Shown: positions 22,647 through 32,240 of the stretch, piece by piece
Layout of the letters: the number at the start of each line of letters is the position of its first letter
Position numbering within the stretch: the stretch's first letter is position 1
Origin: CAIVSN01 sp040383945
Lineage (GTDB): Bacteria; Patescibacteriota; Gracilibacteria; BD1-5; UBA2023
Direction: 5' to 3'
DNA: 57,965 nt
Assembly (NCBI GenBank): GCA_040383945.1
Contig: JBEICN010000002.1
Location: 1 to 57,965, forward strand
The notes under the pieces: model-generated
Told to the model about the DNA's origin: nothing
The model's database searches: none
Seen by the model: only the letters and a program-made list of their open reading frames with translations
Translations under genes and position numbers: made by a program

Positions 22647-22946
22647 ATGAACTTCTTCTGATCCTCATATTCATATGACAGCTCTATGCTTCTTGCTCTA
22701 GAGCCAAGTGAATACGCTTATATTGGCGGAATAGTCGCAGTGGGAATACTTCTCTATTTCATACTCCCAATTCTCAAAAAAATGCGAGATACACAGAAAA
22801 TACAAAAAGAAAAAAAGCTAAATAAACAAAGAATTCAGGATCTTATTACCATGAAGGAGATTCAGTGAGAAATCGATCAAGAAATGCGAGAGGCACTTAT
22901 TCACTCGGAACTTCGTTCCAAGAAGGAGCACCAGCCCGAAGCGTAA
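22647..22946 (+). CDS. Small single-pass membrane protein with charged helical tail
   Basis: 99 residues starting at ATG 22647, one base after the sortase stop; ATG 22686 is an alternative start. One membrane helix (YIGGIVAVGILLYFILPIL) followed by a Lys/Glu/Gln-rich, coiled-coil-like tail. TGA codons 22659-22661 and 22866-22868 are Gly. Tight linkage suggests it works with the sortase. Its last 50 bases overlap the convergent gene ending at 22897. Confidence 0.65.
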
Positions 22947-23553
22947 ATATGTGAGTGCGTTCGCGAGGAAGACCATTCCACCCTCGCCCGAGCGCGTAGG
23001 CAAGTCGCTGCAATTGCACATGGGACTGGGCGAGATACTGAGTCAAATACGCATCTTCCTTTTTTGCATAAATTCGAGTGATAATGCCATCATTGAGTGC
23101 TGCGATATTTGCTCGAATAGCTCATTGGGAAATATACAGTGATGACCTTGATGAGCAAGTATACACAAGATTTTTTATATCGACACCGAGAGAAATTTTT
23201 GCATGTTCTGGAACGAGAAACCTGTTTAATGTGGCATTATAGAAGCCGAGTTCAAGATATATTTTTCGAATGTGATCGAAAATTTTTTTGGTAAATGTTC
23301 CATTCAAAAAAAGCCGATCTTCTCAATGTATTTTGGGAATCACTTGGGACTGAAAAAGATCCCACATATATGCTTCTCTACGAACTTCTGAAAAATCAAA
23401 GAGCATCTGAGAAATATGAGGATGTTCCATGGTATCAAAATATAGATATCACGGTATCGCCTCCAGTAGATCCAACGGCTGACGGCAATCAAAAACATAA
23501 TCCGTAGTACCGTCCTCAAAATATAAAATCGATTGCGTTCAAACGTGGTGCAT
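22897..23553 (-). CDS. Hypothetical protein next to rlmH
   Basis: 218 residues, ATG 23553-23551 starting right after the rlmH stop (one base between). No signal peptide or membrane helix. Contains several Cys/His but no clear metal motif; sequence such as MHHVGTQSILYFEDGTTDYVF is not recognised. TGA codons (23515-23517 region, 23122-23124 and others) are Gly. It overlaps the convergent small membrane protein by 50 bases. Confidence 0.7.
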
Positions 23554-23554
23554 G

Positions 23555-24007
23555 CTATTCGTGATGATATTTTGACCCCTTCCAGATTTCATGGATTCTA
23601 TATATTTGCTCAGAAAGCACCAAAAGCGCCAGTCCGTGGGGTAATGTAAAATCAGAAATAGATAGTGTCTGTTCGGTATGTGGAGCAAGAAGTTCGCGAT
23701 CCAATCCAAAACTACCACCAACTACAAAAATTACTTCATGCCCCTCGTTTCGGAGTGTTTGCATATTTTTTGAAAAATCTAGCGTAGTATACTGAGTACC
23801 GAATTCATCCAAAACCCAGGCTTTTTTTCGGAATTTCGAAAGTATTTCTATAACCTTCTGTGTCTCTTGCCGAATGACAAAAGATCGGTCAACATGCTTA
23901 ATCGGGCGAATGCGAATCCATTCTACCAATCCTTTCAACCGTTTTTCATATATTCCCACTTCGGAAATAAAATGACCCCCCGCATCGGCAACATACAAAA
24001 TTTTCAT
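23555..24007 (-). CDS. rlmH: 23S rRNA (pseudouridine1915-N3)-methyltransferase
   Basis: SPOUT methyltransferase of 150 residues that methylates pseudouridine 1915 in helix 69. Conserved IFVVGGSFGLDRELL (SAM knot), SISDFTLPHGLALLVLSEQIYR and IWKGSKYHH at the C-terminus, the RlmH hallmark. No TGA codon in the gene; stop TAG 23555-23557. Confidence 0.95.
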   Translation of the reverse strand: MKILYVADAGGHFISEVGIYEKRLKGLVEWIRIRPIKHVDRSFVIRQETQKVIEILSKFRKKAWVLDEFGTQYTTLDFSKNMQTLRNEGHEVIFVVGGSFGLDRELLAPHTEQTLSISDFTLPHGLALLVLSEQIYRIHEIWKGSKYHHE

Positions 24008-24047
24008 GAAAGGATTCTATGAAGTTACAAAAAAATAGAAAGAGTTT

Positions 24048-24075
24048 TTGACTCTCTTGAGAGTTTCAATACAAT
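24048..24075 (+). promoter_or_regulatory. Promoter of the tRNA cluster
   Basis: TTGACT (24048-24053), 16-base spacer, TACAAT (24070-24075), followed by the first tRNA 10 bases later. Strong match with short untranscribed gap, as expected for a stable-RNA promoter. Confidence 0.75.
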
Positions 24076-24085
24076 GCGCCCACTT

Positions 24086-24161
24086 GCCACTTTAGCTCAG
24101 CTGGTAGAGCAACGGTCTTGTAAACCGTAGGTCGTCGGTTCGAATCCGACAAGTGGCTCCA
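24086..24161 (+). tRNA. tRNA-Thr(TGT)
   Basis: Cloverleaf with acceptor GCCACTT/AAGTGGC, D-loop AGCTCAGCTGGTAGAGC, anticodon loop CTTGTAA (anticodon TGT), T-loop GGTTCGAATCC and encoded CCA. Reads ACA and probably other ACN codons. Confidence 0.95.
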
Positions 24162-24229
24162 GTAATATCAACGAGCAGGTAGCTTCGATTTGGAATACTA
24201 TATTCTAGTCGTGGCTTCTCTGTCTTTAT

Positions 24230-24314
24230 GGGTCGGTTCCAGAGCGGTCAAATGGGGAGGACTGTAAATCCTTTGGCTTCGCCTTCGTAGGTTCGAATCC
24301 TACCCGGCCCACCA
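24230..24314 (+). tRNA. tRNA-Tyr(GTA)
   Basis: Class II tRNA with acceptor GGGTCGG/CCGGCCC (one T-G pair), anticodon loop CTGTAAA (anticodon GTA), long variable arm (GGCTTCGCC) and encoded CCA. Confidence 0.95.
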
Positions 24315-24366
24315 TTACATATCAAAAGTCGTATAGACAAGAAGTAATATTTGAAGAAAAACACTC

Positions 24367-24450
24367 GCCCGGATGGTGGAATGGTAGACACGACGGTCTT
24401 AGAAGCCGTTGCCGCGAGGTGTGAGAGTTCAAGTCTCTCTTCGGGCACCA
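24367..24450 (+). tRNA. tRNA-Leu(TAG)
   Basis: Class II tRNA with acceptor GCCCGGA/TTCGGGC, anticodon loop CTTAGAA (anticodon TAG), variable arm TGCCGCGAGGTG, T-loop GTTCAAG and encoded CCA. Reads CUA and probably other CUN codons. Confidence 0.94.
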
Positions 24451-24558
24451 AGTTGAATGAACAGCATCGAGTCTATTCTAGTAGGTTCTATGTTGTCCAT
24501 TGGACAATCCTTTACTCCGGCTCACCCGTATTAAGCGGAAGCGACAAATTTTTTTCTT

Positions 24559-24777
24559 ATGAAAAAGGATATCCATCCAAATACCTATAAAATTAAGGTA
24601 AGCTGTTCTTGCTGACACAGCTTTGAAACTCTCAGCACTATCAAGGGAGGAGAGCTCAAAGTGGAAACATGCCAGAACTGTCACCCATTCTACACTGGGG
24701 AAAAACGACTTCTTAAGACTTCTAGCGTCGACAAGTTTTACGCACGACAGAAGAAAGCGGAAAAGCTCCAAAAATAA
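24559..24777 (+). CDS. rpmE: 50S ribosomal protein bL31
   Basis: 72 residues: KKDIHPNTYKIKVSCSCGHSFETLST, then CQNCHPFYTG and a basic C-terminus. This is the zinc-binding (C+) form with Cys in CSC and CQNC. The Gly in SCGHSFETL is TGA, at a position conserved as Gly in bL31. Follows the tRNA cluster and may share its transcript; a terminator follows at 24793. Confidence 0.95.
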
Positions 24778-24792
24778 AGCTGTACCTATACA

Positions 24793-24827
24793 AAAACTTC
24801 CCATGAGCTATCTGGGAAGTTTTTTTT
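24793..24827 (+). terminator. Rho-independent terminator after rpmE
   Basis: AAAACTTCCCA (24793-24803) pairs with TGGGAAGTTTT (24813-24823), nine-base loop, followed by more T. It may also serve the convergent minus-strand gene ending at 24839. Confidence 0.85.
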
Positions 24828-24838
24828 GAAAAAATTTA

Positions 24839-25837
24839 TTACGGCGTAGGTTGCGCCCCAGATGCCAGAAAAAAGTTAAATATAATATAGCTCGCAACGA
24901 GAAGAAGCACTCCAATAACCACATATTTCACGATATTTTTTGCCTTTTTCATTTTCTCGTCATCTCCACCAGAAGTCAAAACCAAAAACCCAGAATACAG
25001 TATGAGAATAACAATCACCAAAGCCAAAAACCCATTGATATAGTTCACTATATCCGTAAATATGGTGATCGTTTTGGAAATATTCGGATCTTCGATTTTA
25101 CAAATATTTACCAAAAGTACTCGTTCACACTTTGCTTCGCCATAAATAGACTTAATGAGCAGACCTGGCACCTTCAATAGAAAAAACCCCAGAATCGCGT
25201 AAATGATGGTTTTTTTACCACTCTTGGCCTTTTCTTCGTCTCCGCCAGCAGTTACGATCTTATAAAATGCCAGAAATGCCATCGCAAGAAATGCAAAAGA
25301 CGCCAAAATTTCTAAGAGATGTACAAACGGGTAGAGAATTTTATCTGAGAAATTCAAAGCGAGATTACCATCTATATTTTTGTCATACAAAAGGTCTACC
25401 ACCACAAAGGCTGATTGCATGACCACTATTCCGAGGGTGGTCCAGATGATAGTTGTTTTCCATTTTTTTATGTCTTCTTCTCACCCGGCACTAAAAAGAA
25501 TTCTGAGGGCAGAAATGATGAGGTAAATGATGGCAAATCCAAATATGACATTCTTAAGATCTCTGGCGATACGAATAAACAAATAATACGCCCCTCGCTC
25601 TCCCGTTTCTTGGTAAGAAAAAAACCTAAACCCTCCGTCAGCAGACTCTACTGAGGTTTTGAAATCCGCAGTATGGTCGGCTCTATTCTGTCCACTCTGC
25701 CTCCCGACACTCTGGAGGTCCAAATTGGTAGGTTGACCGCTCGAATCTACTTCTACCGCAGCAAACGCAAACGGCACCACCAGACATGTGGTCATGAAGA
25801 TAGAAAGCAGTATAAGAACTTGAGAAAATTTTTTCAT
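24839..25837 (-). CDS. Type IV secretion pilin-like membrane protein with three repeated modules
   Basis: 332 residues from ATG 25837 (signal peptide KKFSQVLILLSIFMTTCLVV, cleavage near FAFA). It contains three copies of a pattern found in CPR T4SS-type pilins: two hydrophobic helices joined by a short loop AGGEEDIKKWK, AGGDEEKAKSGKK or SGGDDEKMKKAKN. Such loops resemble the cytoplasmic loop of TrbC/VirB2-like pilins. TGA 25481-25483 is the Gly of the first loop (SAGGEED). Having three pilin-like modules in one chain is unusual. Encoded just downstream of a TraG-like ATPase (45 bases), supporting a secretion or conjugation-like role. Confidence 0.75.
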
Positions 25838-25882
25838 AGGTGCATTGTAATCTAGGGCTCGCAAAGCGCAACCTTGACCTGC

Positions 25883-28795
25883 TTAATTGGTGGTAATTCC
25901 AAGTCGAGCCTCTATTTCCATATCGACATATTCTTTCTTTCGTCCATACATTTTCCGTGAATACTCCTTGATAAGCTTAGCGAGTTCGAGGTTCTTAAAG
26001 GTGTTATCCCAAATCGTTTTGAGGTCAAAAGGTCGAGTGGTGGCATTGTCGATATTCAATTTGCAATACGTAGTAAAATTTGCAATTCCGATAATATCTT
26101 GTTGAGAAAGTAGCGGCGAATATTCTTTTTCTAAGTATTCGGCATCATCCGCACCGACCTTAAAACTCATAATAGTACCAGCATTTCCAAATACCGCGTC
26201 TTTGATGGATGGTTTGCCGTCTTTATTATTGTTGCCTCCAATTTGAGCGATAAATTGATGCGCCATGATAAGGGCTAGATGGTACTTGCGGGCCTCGGAA
26301 AGAATTTCTCCAAAAGTATCTGTTGCAAAATTTTGAAACTCATCCACATAGAGAAAAAAGTCTTTTCTTTGGTCTTCTGGGGTATCGGCACGGCTCATGG
26401 CCGCCATATTGATTTTTGAGACAAATATCAAACCGAGAAGCTGGGCGTTGAGATCTCCGATCATTCCTTTGGAAAGATTCACCATCAATACTTTCTGATC
26501 ATCCATAACGCGGCGAAGATTGAAGGCGGATTTTGGCTGACCGATAATGTTACGAATCGTGGTATTGGTAACGAACGGTCCAAATTTTGAGCTGAAATAC
26601 GGGATCATTTCTTGCTTTTCTCGATCGCCAGTGTTTGCATATTCATGGTCCCAAAAGGCTTTTACTACAGGATTTTTTACCTTTGACACCTTGTACTTCA
26701 TAAACGCATCGTCAACGAACAGTCGTGGCACATCGATCAAAGTACCCCCTTCGTCATCATCGTCCATAAGCGTAAGACAACCGTTTCGGAAATAGTGCTG
26801 TATACGCGGCCCAAATATCTCCTCATTAAATATCTTAATGAAAATAGAGGTGGCATCCAGCGCTGCTCGATCTTTCTCTACGGCTCGAAGTGCTGGATCT
26901 GTTGCGATAATCTCGAGCATGTTCAGCCCCATTGGGCGTTCAAAGTCTCCAGGATTGAATATGACAATATCTTTGACTCGCTCTTTCGGAGTAAATGCAA
27001 TAATATCTTCTACCAGGTCACCATGAGGATCGATAACCGCAAGTCCGTCACCATTCCAGAGGTCTTGACGAGCAAGGTAGGAGAGAAATACTGACTTTCC
27101 TCCTCATGATTTTCCAATGATATAATGGTGTCTTCCTCGGTCTTTTCGAGAAAAATATACGGGAGTTTTCACATTACGATATTCGTTCCAGCCCATAAGC
27201 ACGCCGTCTGTATACAAGGGAAATCCTGCAAGTTTACGTGGTACATTAATCTCTACCGGCTGTTTTCCTGGATCTATGGTTTTTCCCTTGTTATCTCCAT
27301 CCTGATGGACTGGATAGGCCGTTCCATCAACACCATAAAAACTTCTTTGTTCATCGCGGACCAAGACTTTGTTCTCATCAACCTGCAAAAGCGTTCCATC
27401 TTGAGTAAAGACTTTGCCCGAAGGATCTCGTTTGTAATCTGAAAGCACCAACGGGTTTTTGAGAGTCTTAAGATTGTGGGGTGGTGCGAGCATTTTATAA
27501 TCCAACCACTTGATAATGGGAGATTTGTTGTAGTTGATATCAGGAAAATGGTACAAAGTGGAAAGTTCATCTACTGAAAAAACTGACTTGGATTGTAAAA
27601 ATCCAATCATGCGAAAGCGGTAGGCAAAATAACGGATTGGCGTAAAGATGAATGCGAGCAAATCCTCCCACTGTGGATTATCAAGCTTATTGTTGTACTC
27701 ATCAGTATACATAGACATGGCGCCAACCACTGACTCTAGGGCATTTTTGGTACTTTCTTGATCTTCTGAAGAAACGAGCAGTCGAACCGAAACCAAGAAC
27801 GCTGGCTGCCCCGCAGACTCTCCAACTGCCTTGTGGGACTCTTGTTCCGCTTGGTTGAATATTTTGTAAGAGTCTCACGAACTCGCACCAGGAGCACTGG
27901 TGCCATCCTCTTTCCCCGTGCTAAAAAAATCAACGAGCCAAATCAAAAATGCAAACGGCGCCTTGATGGCTTCCCAAAGAAAGTTTGCTTTGTACCCCTT
28001 GGTGTACTCACCTTTTGCTACTTTACTCGCCGCAGTTTTAGCATGGCGATTCCAGGCGCTTCATCGTGGCTTGATAACAAACTGAAGTGCGGCGTTATCA
28101 AACTTTTTCAAGGTACCAAAATTGTTCGTCAAAGTAGAAAGCGGATCATCCTCAAAATACTTGTATGTTTTAATTGGGAAAATATCATCATTAATTTTGC
28201 CAATAGAAGAAGCTCTCAGTGTATAATTATCTGGTTTGATATCAGGAAACTCGGAGGCGGGTATTTCTTTTACTTCAGCATCGGGGTAGTTGGAAGTAAT
28301 CTGCTGTGAGACCAAGTGCACATAATCACGGTACGTCACTACAAAAAATGAAAGCTGCCCCTTGTTATAGACCAACTCCATGGATATTTTGGCGTGATCA
28401 AATATAAAATCGCGAACGCTATCCCAGAAGGTAATATTCGAAATTTTGATAATTGATTTATAGAAAATGGACATAATTCCCATTTTTTCCTTAAAATCCT
28501 TTTTCGTCTCTTTTTCTTTGTCTAATTTGGAATCGGCTCGCGGTAGTGTAATTTGCATGTATACCAATCGACGGGCATTGTAAATTTCATACATGATTCG
28601 CATGAGCTTCAAGAGCAAATATCCCAGGAATATGAGGAGCAGGATTAGCACGATCTTTTCCGAAAGGAACAACAGAAGATCGCCTACTCCGAGTCAAGTG
28701 TCGGGAGTGGGTGAAGCGCTTGGGGTAGTTGTGGGCCTATTTGAGACGCCGGAAATACCGGCAGCCTCAGCTGTTGCTATAAATTGATGTATCAT
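25883..28795 (-). CDS. VirD4/TraG-like type IV secretion ATPase
   Basis: 970 residues. N-terminus: short Ser/Thr/Pro-rich segment, a membrane helix (about residues 43-62), a large domain of about 450 residues, then a nucleotide-binding domain. Walker A GKSGGGKS (about 561-568) has its central Gly encoded by TGA 27104-27106. Next come LAVIDPHGDL, PIxxNLSKG-type MVNLSKGMIGDLNAQLLG, Walker B-like FFLYVDEFQN (about 820), EARKYHLALIMAHQ and FGNAGTIMSFKVG, all typical of TraG/TrwB/VirD4 coupling ATPases and TraM-recognition domains. Predicted to drive DNA or protein across the membrane. A paralogue lies at 36753-39149. Confidence 0.87.
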
Positions 28796-28915
28796 ATTTT
28801 TTTGATATGCTACCAGTTCCGGACACTATGGGCAACTTTTGTGGACATTTTTCGTAACTTTTTCCTTTACGATTATCCAGGTGGTGGTATGGTTATGACC
28901 TAACCCCATTAATAT

Positions 28916-30409
28916 ATGAGACTTTTGCGCTCCATGGTGCTTCAGGGAATATTTGGAATTCCCATAGATATAGAAATAGATACCCAGCCAGGAATACCCT
29001 GTTTTACCATTGTCGGCCTGTGAGATGCCTCAATCCAAGAAAGCCGGGAACGCATTCGTTCTGCTATAAAAAATTCAAAATGTAGCTTCCCCTTGCGTCG
29101 GATCACTATCAATTTGGCCCCGGCACACATCAAAAAAACAGGAAGTCACTTTGATCTCGCCATCGCGCTTGGGCTCACGATAGATGAAGATTCAAACCTG
29201 GAGACAAAAAAACGATTAGAATCTACACTTATACTATGAGAGCTGGCGCTCGATGGCAAACTGCGCCCTCTTGTGGGAGCACTCCCGTTTATTGTATCAG
29301 CAAAAAAACAAGGCATACAAAAGGTCATGCTACCGCGAGAAAATATGCCCGAAGTTTTGCGGATTCCTGATATCGAAATATTACCCGTGGAAAGTTTGCT
29401 GGAGGGTATTGAGTATTTCGAAAAAGGAGAAATTCGTTCGTATGAGGCGGTGACAGCTCCAGAGTCAAATGCTGTGGTTTCTGTAAAATTTGAATCAATC
29501 ATTGGACAAGAATCAGTAAAACGCGGCCTTATTATTGCGGCAAGCTGAGGACACAATGTGCTCCTTGAATGACCCCCGGGCTCTGGCAAAAGCATGCTTT
29601 GTAGTGCACTTCAGTGAATCCTTCCAGATTTACAGAGTGACGAAGAATTAGAAGTTTCTCAGATCTATTCCATACTCGGCCTCGGCCAGCAAATACGATC
29701 AACTCTGCGCCCATTCCGCCATGTACACCACACCGCGAGTATAGCGAGCATTATATGATGATGAAAACACTGCCGGCCGTGAGAAATTAGTCTTGCGCAT
29801 CATGGGGTGTTATTTATGGATGAAATACTGGAGTTTGATCGATCTGCCATAGAATCCTTGCGAGAACCTCTAGAATCAAGAGAAATACGCATTTCACGAG
29901 CATATGGCACCTACGCATATCCAGCATCGTTTATGTTGGTGGGAGCTATGAATCCTTGCCCGTGTGGATATCTTTGAGATACCATCCAGGCCTGCAAAGA
30001 TACCGCAAGTGAGATTTCAAAATATCGTGGAAAGCTTTCCTGACCGATATTGGATCGTATCGATCTATTTTTGCAAGTACCTCGCCCCCGCTTGGAAGAA
30101 ATAAAAAAACAGAATTCTTCGAATGCACTCACCACCGAATGCGCCAAACAAAAAGTATCGGAAGCGTCTCAAATAGCCATGCAGAGGCAAGGAAAGCTCA
30201 ACGCCAACCTTCGCCCCCATGAATTGGATAAGCTGGAAATTGAAGAGGAGGCACATCAACTCCTGCTTCGTGCCATTGAACAACTCTCACTCTCGCTACG
30301 AGCGTACCATCGACTCTTGCGAGTGAGTCGGACCATTGCAGATTTAGAAAATCATAAAAAAATCGCTCCTGCCCATGTGGCAGAGGCGATGTGATATCGA
30401 CAAAATTAG
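28916..30409 (+). CDS. comM: ComM/YifB family Mg-chelatase-like ATPase
   Basis: 497 residues, full length. ComM is a hexameric helicase that helps integrate DNA taken up by transformation. N-terminal Lon-like domain (GIPIDIEIDTQPGIPCFTIV), Walker A EGPPGSGKS whose first Gly is TGA 29570-29572, then IIGGGKHCRPGEISLAHHGV with three consecutive TGA codons (29756-29764) for GGG, Walker B VLFMDEI, and a zinc-type CPCGYLGD loop; C-terminal YHRLLRVSRTIADL. Divergent from the TraG-like gene; it ends in TAG interlocked with the convergent gene's TAA. Confidence 0.96.
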
Positions 30410-31455
30410 CTCTTTTTTAACTGATACATATTTCGCCCAACTCGTTCTATGTATTTTCGGTTTTGTAGATTCATATAGATGGTACTCGTTTTTACTTGAC
30501 GAACCTTGAGCACCTTTGTAATGATATCCTCAGTAGATAGGGGGAGTTTTGCCTTGTTGAAAACATCTATGATGACGTCAAGGACGGTTCCTGGTTTGTA
30601 GCCCCACTCCTTAAGAACATAGATTCATCGTCAAATCAATACAAACTCATTATTTCGTATGAGCTCATTATGAATAGTAGCCACCTTCACCGGCTCTTTA
30701 AAATGCTCAGCGATAGCGTTGGTCATATCAACAAAATGAGTAGGCTCTTTTTTCTTTTTCAAAATATAAATTGCCTTGTCTTTGAGCGTAGAAGGGTTCA
30801 GAATCTTCCACTTCTCAAGTCCTACAAATTTTTCTTCACCCTTTACTATATCCAAGAATACATCTAAGGCAGAGTCCACGAGTAAGGTGTCAATTTTTCA
30901 GAATTGTGCAAAGAGGTTGATTTTTATCATCTCATACAGCACGGCATTTTCTATAATATCTCCGCGCTTTTTGAGAATCTTCAAAGCTTCCTTGTGAATC
31001 TCGGCAATCACACGCTTGTTTACCTCAGGAAGAGTGAAATATGTATGAGTTCAGAGTTGTGGCTTTGATTTTTGAATGTTAAAATCTGACTGTAGCACAA
31101 TTTCCACAATTCCATCGTTAATATCCTCCGATCTCAGACCCAGCTCACTAATTACATTTGAGACAAGCCTGTCGCGAGTAAGAAGGCCTCCATGCTCTCG
31201 CAAAATTTTACCTCCATAAGTTTGAATCTCTAAAAGTCTTGAAGATTTAACAATTCGTCCAATTTTTCGGATTCATACATCTTCGATTTGTCGAACTCTT
31301 TCTCGGGTAATGCCGTAGTCATCTCCAATAGATTGCAAGGTCTCTCGCTCTCAAGAAAGGCCAATACGACGAGTAATCACGGATTTTTCTTTTTCGGTGA
31401 GACCCTCCAAGACTGCTAGAAAACCGGAATGTACTTCGCTAGATACGAGGGCCAT
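30406..31455 (-). CDS. Regulator with sigma-70 region 4 and HARE-like winged helix
   Basis: 349 residues. Residues about 15-70 match sigma factor region 4: LTEKEKSVITRRIGLSGERETLQSIG, then YGITRERVRQIEDVGIRKI, the -35 recognition helix-turn-helix. Regions 1-3 are absent, so it cannot be a complete sigma factor. The C-terminal half (about 220-345) has two winged-helix-like segments (HFVDMTNAIAEHFKEPVKV and TIYMNLQNRKYIERVGRNMY) like the HARE domain of RNA polymerase delta. TGA codons are Gly, e.g. GLSGERE. I infer an RNA polymerase-associated regulator. Confidence 0.75.
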
Positions 31456-31484
31456 AGAGGGAAAAATAAAATAACTTATACATC

Positions 31485-31512
31485 TATATATGGTTAATCG
31501 AACAAAAGTCAA
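31485..31512 (-). promoter_or_regulatory. Promoter of the sigma-4/HARE gene
   Basis: On the minus strand TTGACT (31507-31512), 16-base spacer, TATATA (31485-31490), about 30 bases before the ATG at 31455. Confidence 0.6.
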
Positions 31513-31541
31513 GAAAGTTGAAAACTTCTGTAAAATCTTCC

Positions 31542-32156
31542 CTAGATAGGGAGTGTCATGTTTGTTTTGTCATTGCTCTTCTCCAAAATAGCACGATACT
31601 CTTCGAATTGAGCGTCAGTAGTAGGATTATTTTCTATATAGAGAGAAGAAAGCGCTTCTTTTTTTTGCTCTCTGTACGCCAATACCCCTCAAAAAAGGAG
31701 CAGTATAGAGCCAAAAATAGAAAATATCGGCGCTTCATAAAACACAATATCTTTGGTAAACGCAGAAAGTGATCTCAAGAAACTCAATCACATTATGAGT
31801 ATGGCCGTTTGGAAAATTCCAAAAAAAATCATGACGACCGGATCAGAAACTCGAACTCAAAGTTTAAATTTTAACACTTCCTTGGTGGTATTGGAAAATA
31901 TAAGAATCAGCGAACCGATGATGCTCAAAGAAAGAAGCACTCCCGCTCCTCCGAGAAACCTGGAAAACACAAAGTATTTTTCTACTCCGTCGATTGCAAA
32001 CCATGGAAACAAACAACTCCCCAAGACAAACATTTGTCAAAAAAAAGCGATTCTTGAGGAAATCTTTAAGTGTATAAAATTAAAGGAAAGTCCCGATGCT
32101 ATTTTTAAAAGGCGAAGCCTAATTTTTCGGTACGATGTGGCAGTAGAAAGATTCAT
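31542..32156 (-). CDS. Membrane protein of unknown function
   Basis: 204 residues with three to four hydrophobic helices (around RIAFFGQMFVLGSCLFPWF, GGAGVLLSLSIIGSLILIF, VVMIFFGIFQTAILIMGL and IFSIFGSILLLFGGVLAY) and a charged C-terminal tail. Start ATG 32156; an internal ATG at 32033 would remove the first helix's basic N-terminal flank. TGA codons at 32037-32039 and in MGLSF and FGGVL are Gly, in hydrophobic contexts where Gly is plausible. No family recognised. Confidence 0.7.
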
Positions 32157-32240
32157 ATTTGAGGGAATGTATACTGAATTATGGTGAATAGTAAATGTAG
32201 GGAATATTGACTTTGAGAAATTCTGTCGTTATATGGGTAT

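Noticed and set aside
24086..24450. Integration site of a mobile element at the tRNA cluster
   Set aside because: No integrase gene, no direct repeat of a tRNA 3' end and no change of gene content nearby were seen.
24451..24558. Possible fourth tRNA or small RNA between tRNA-Leu and rpmE
   Set aside because: No cloverleaf or CCA end could be folded; a GTCCATTGGAC inverted repeat is present but without a tail that would make it a terminator.
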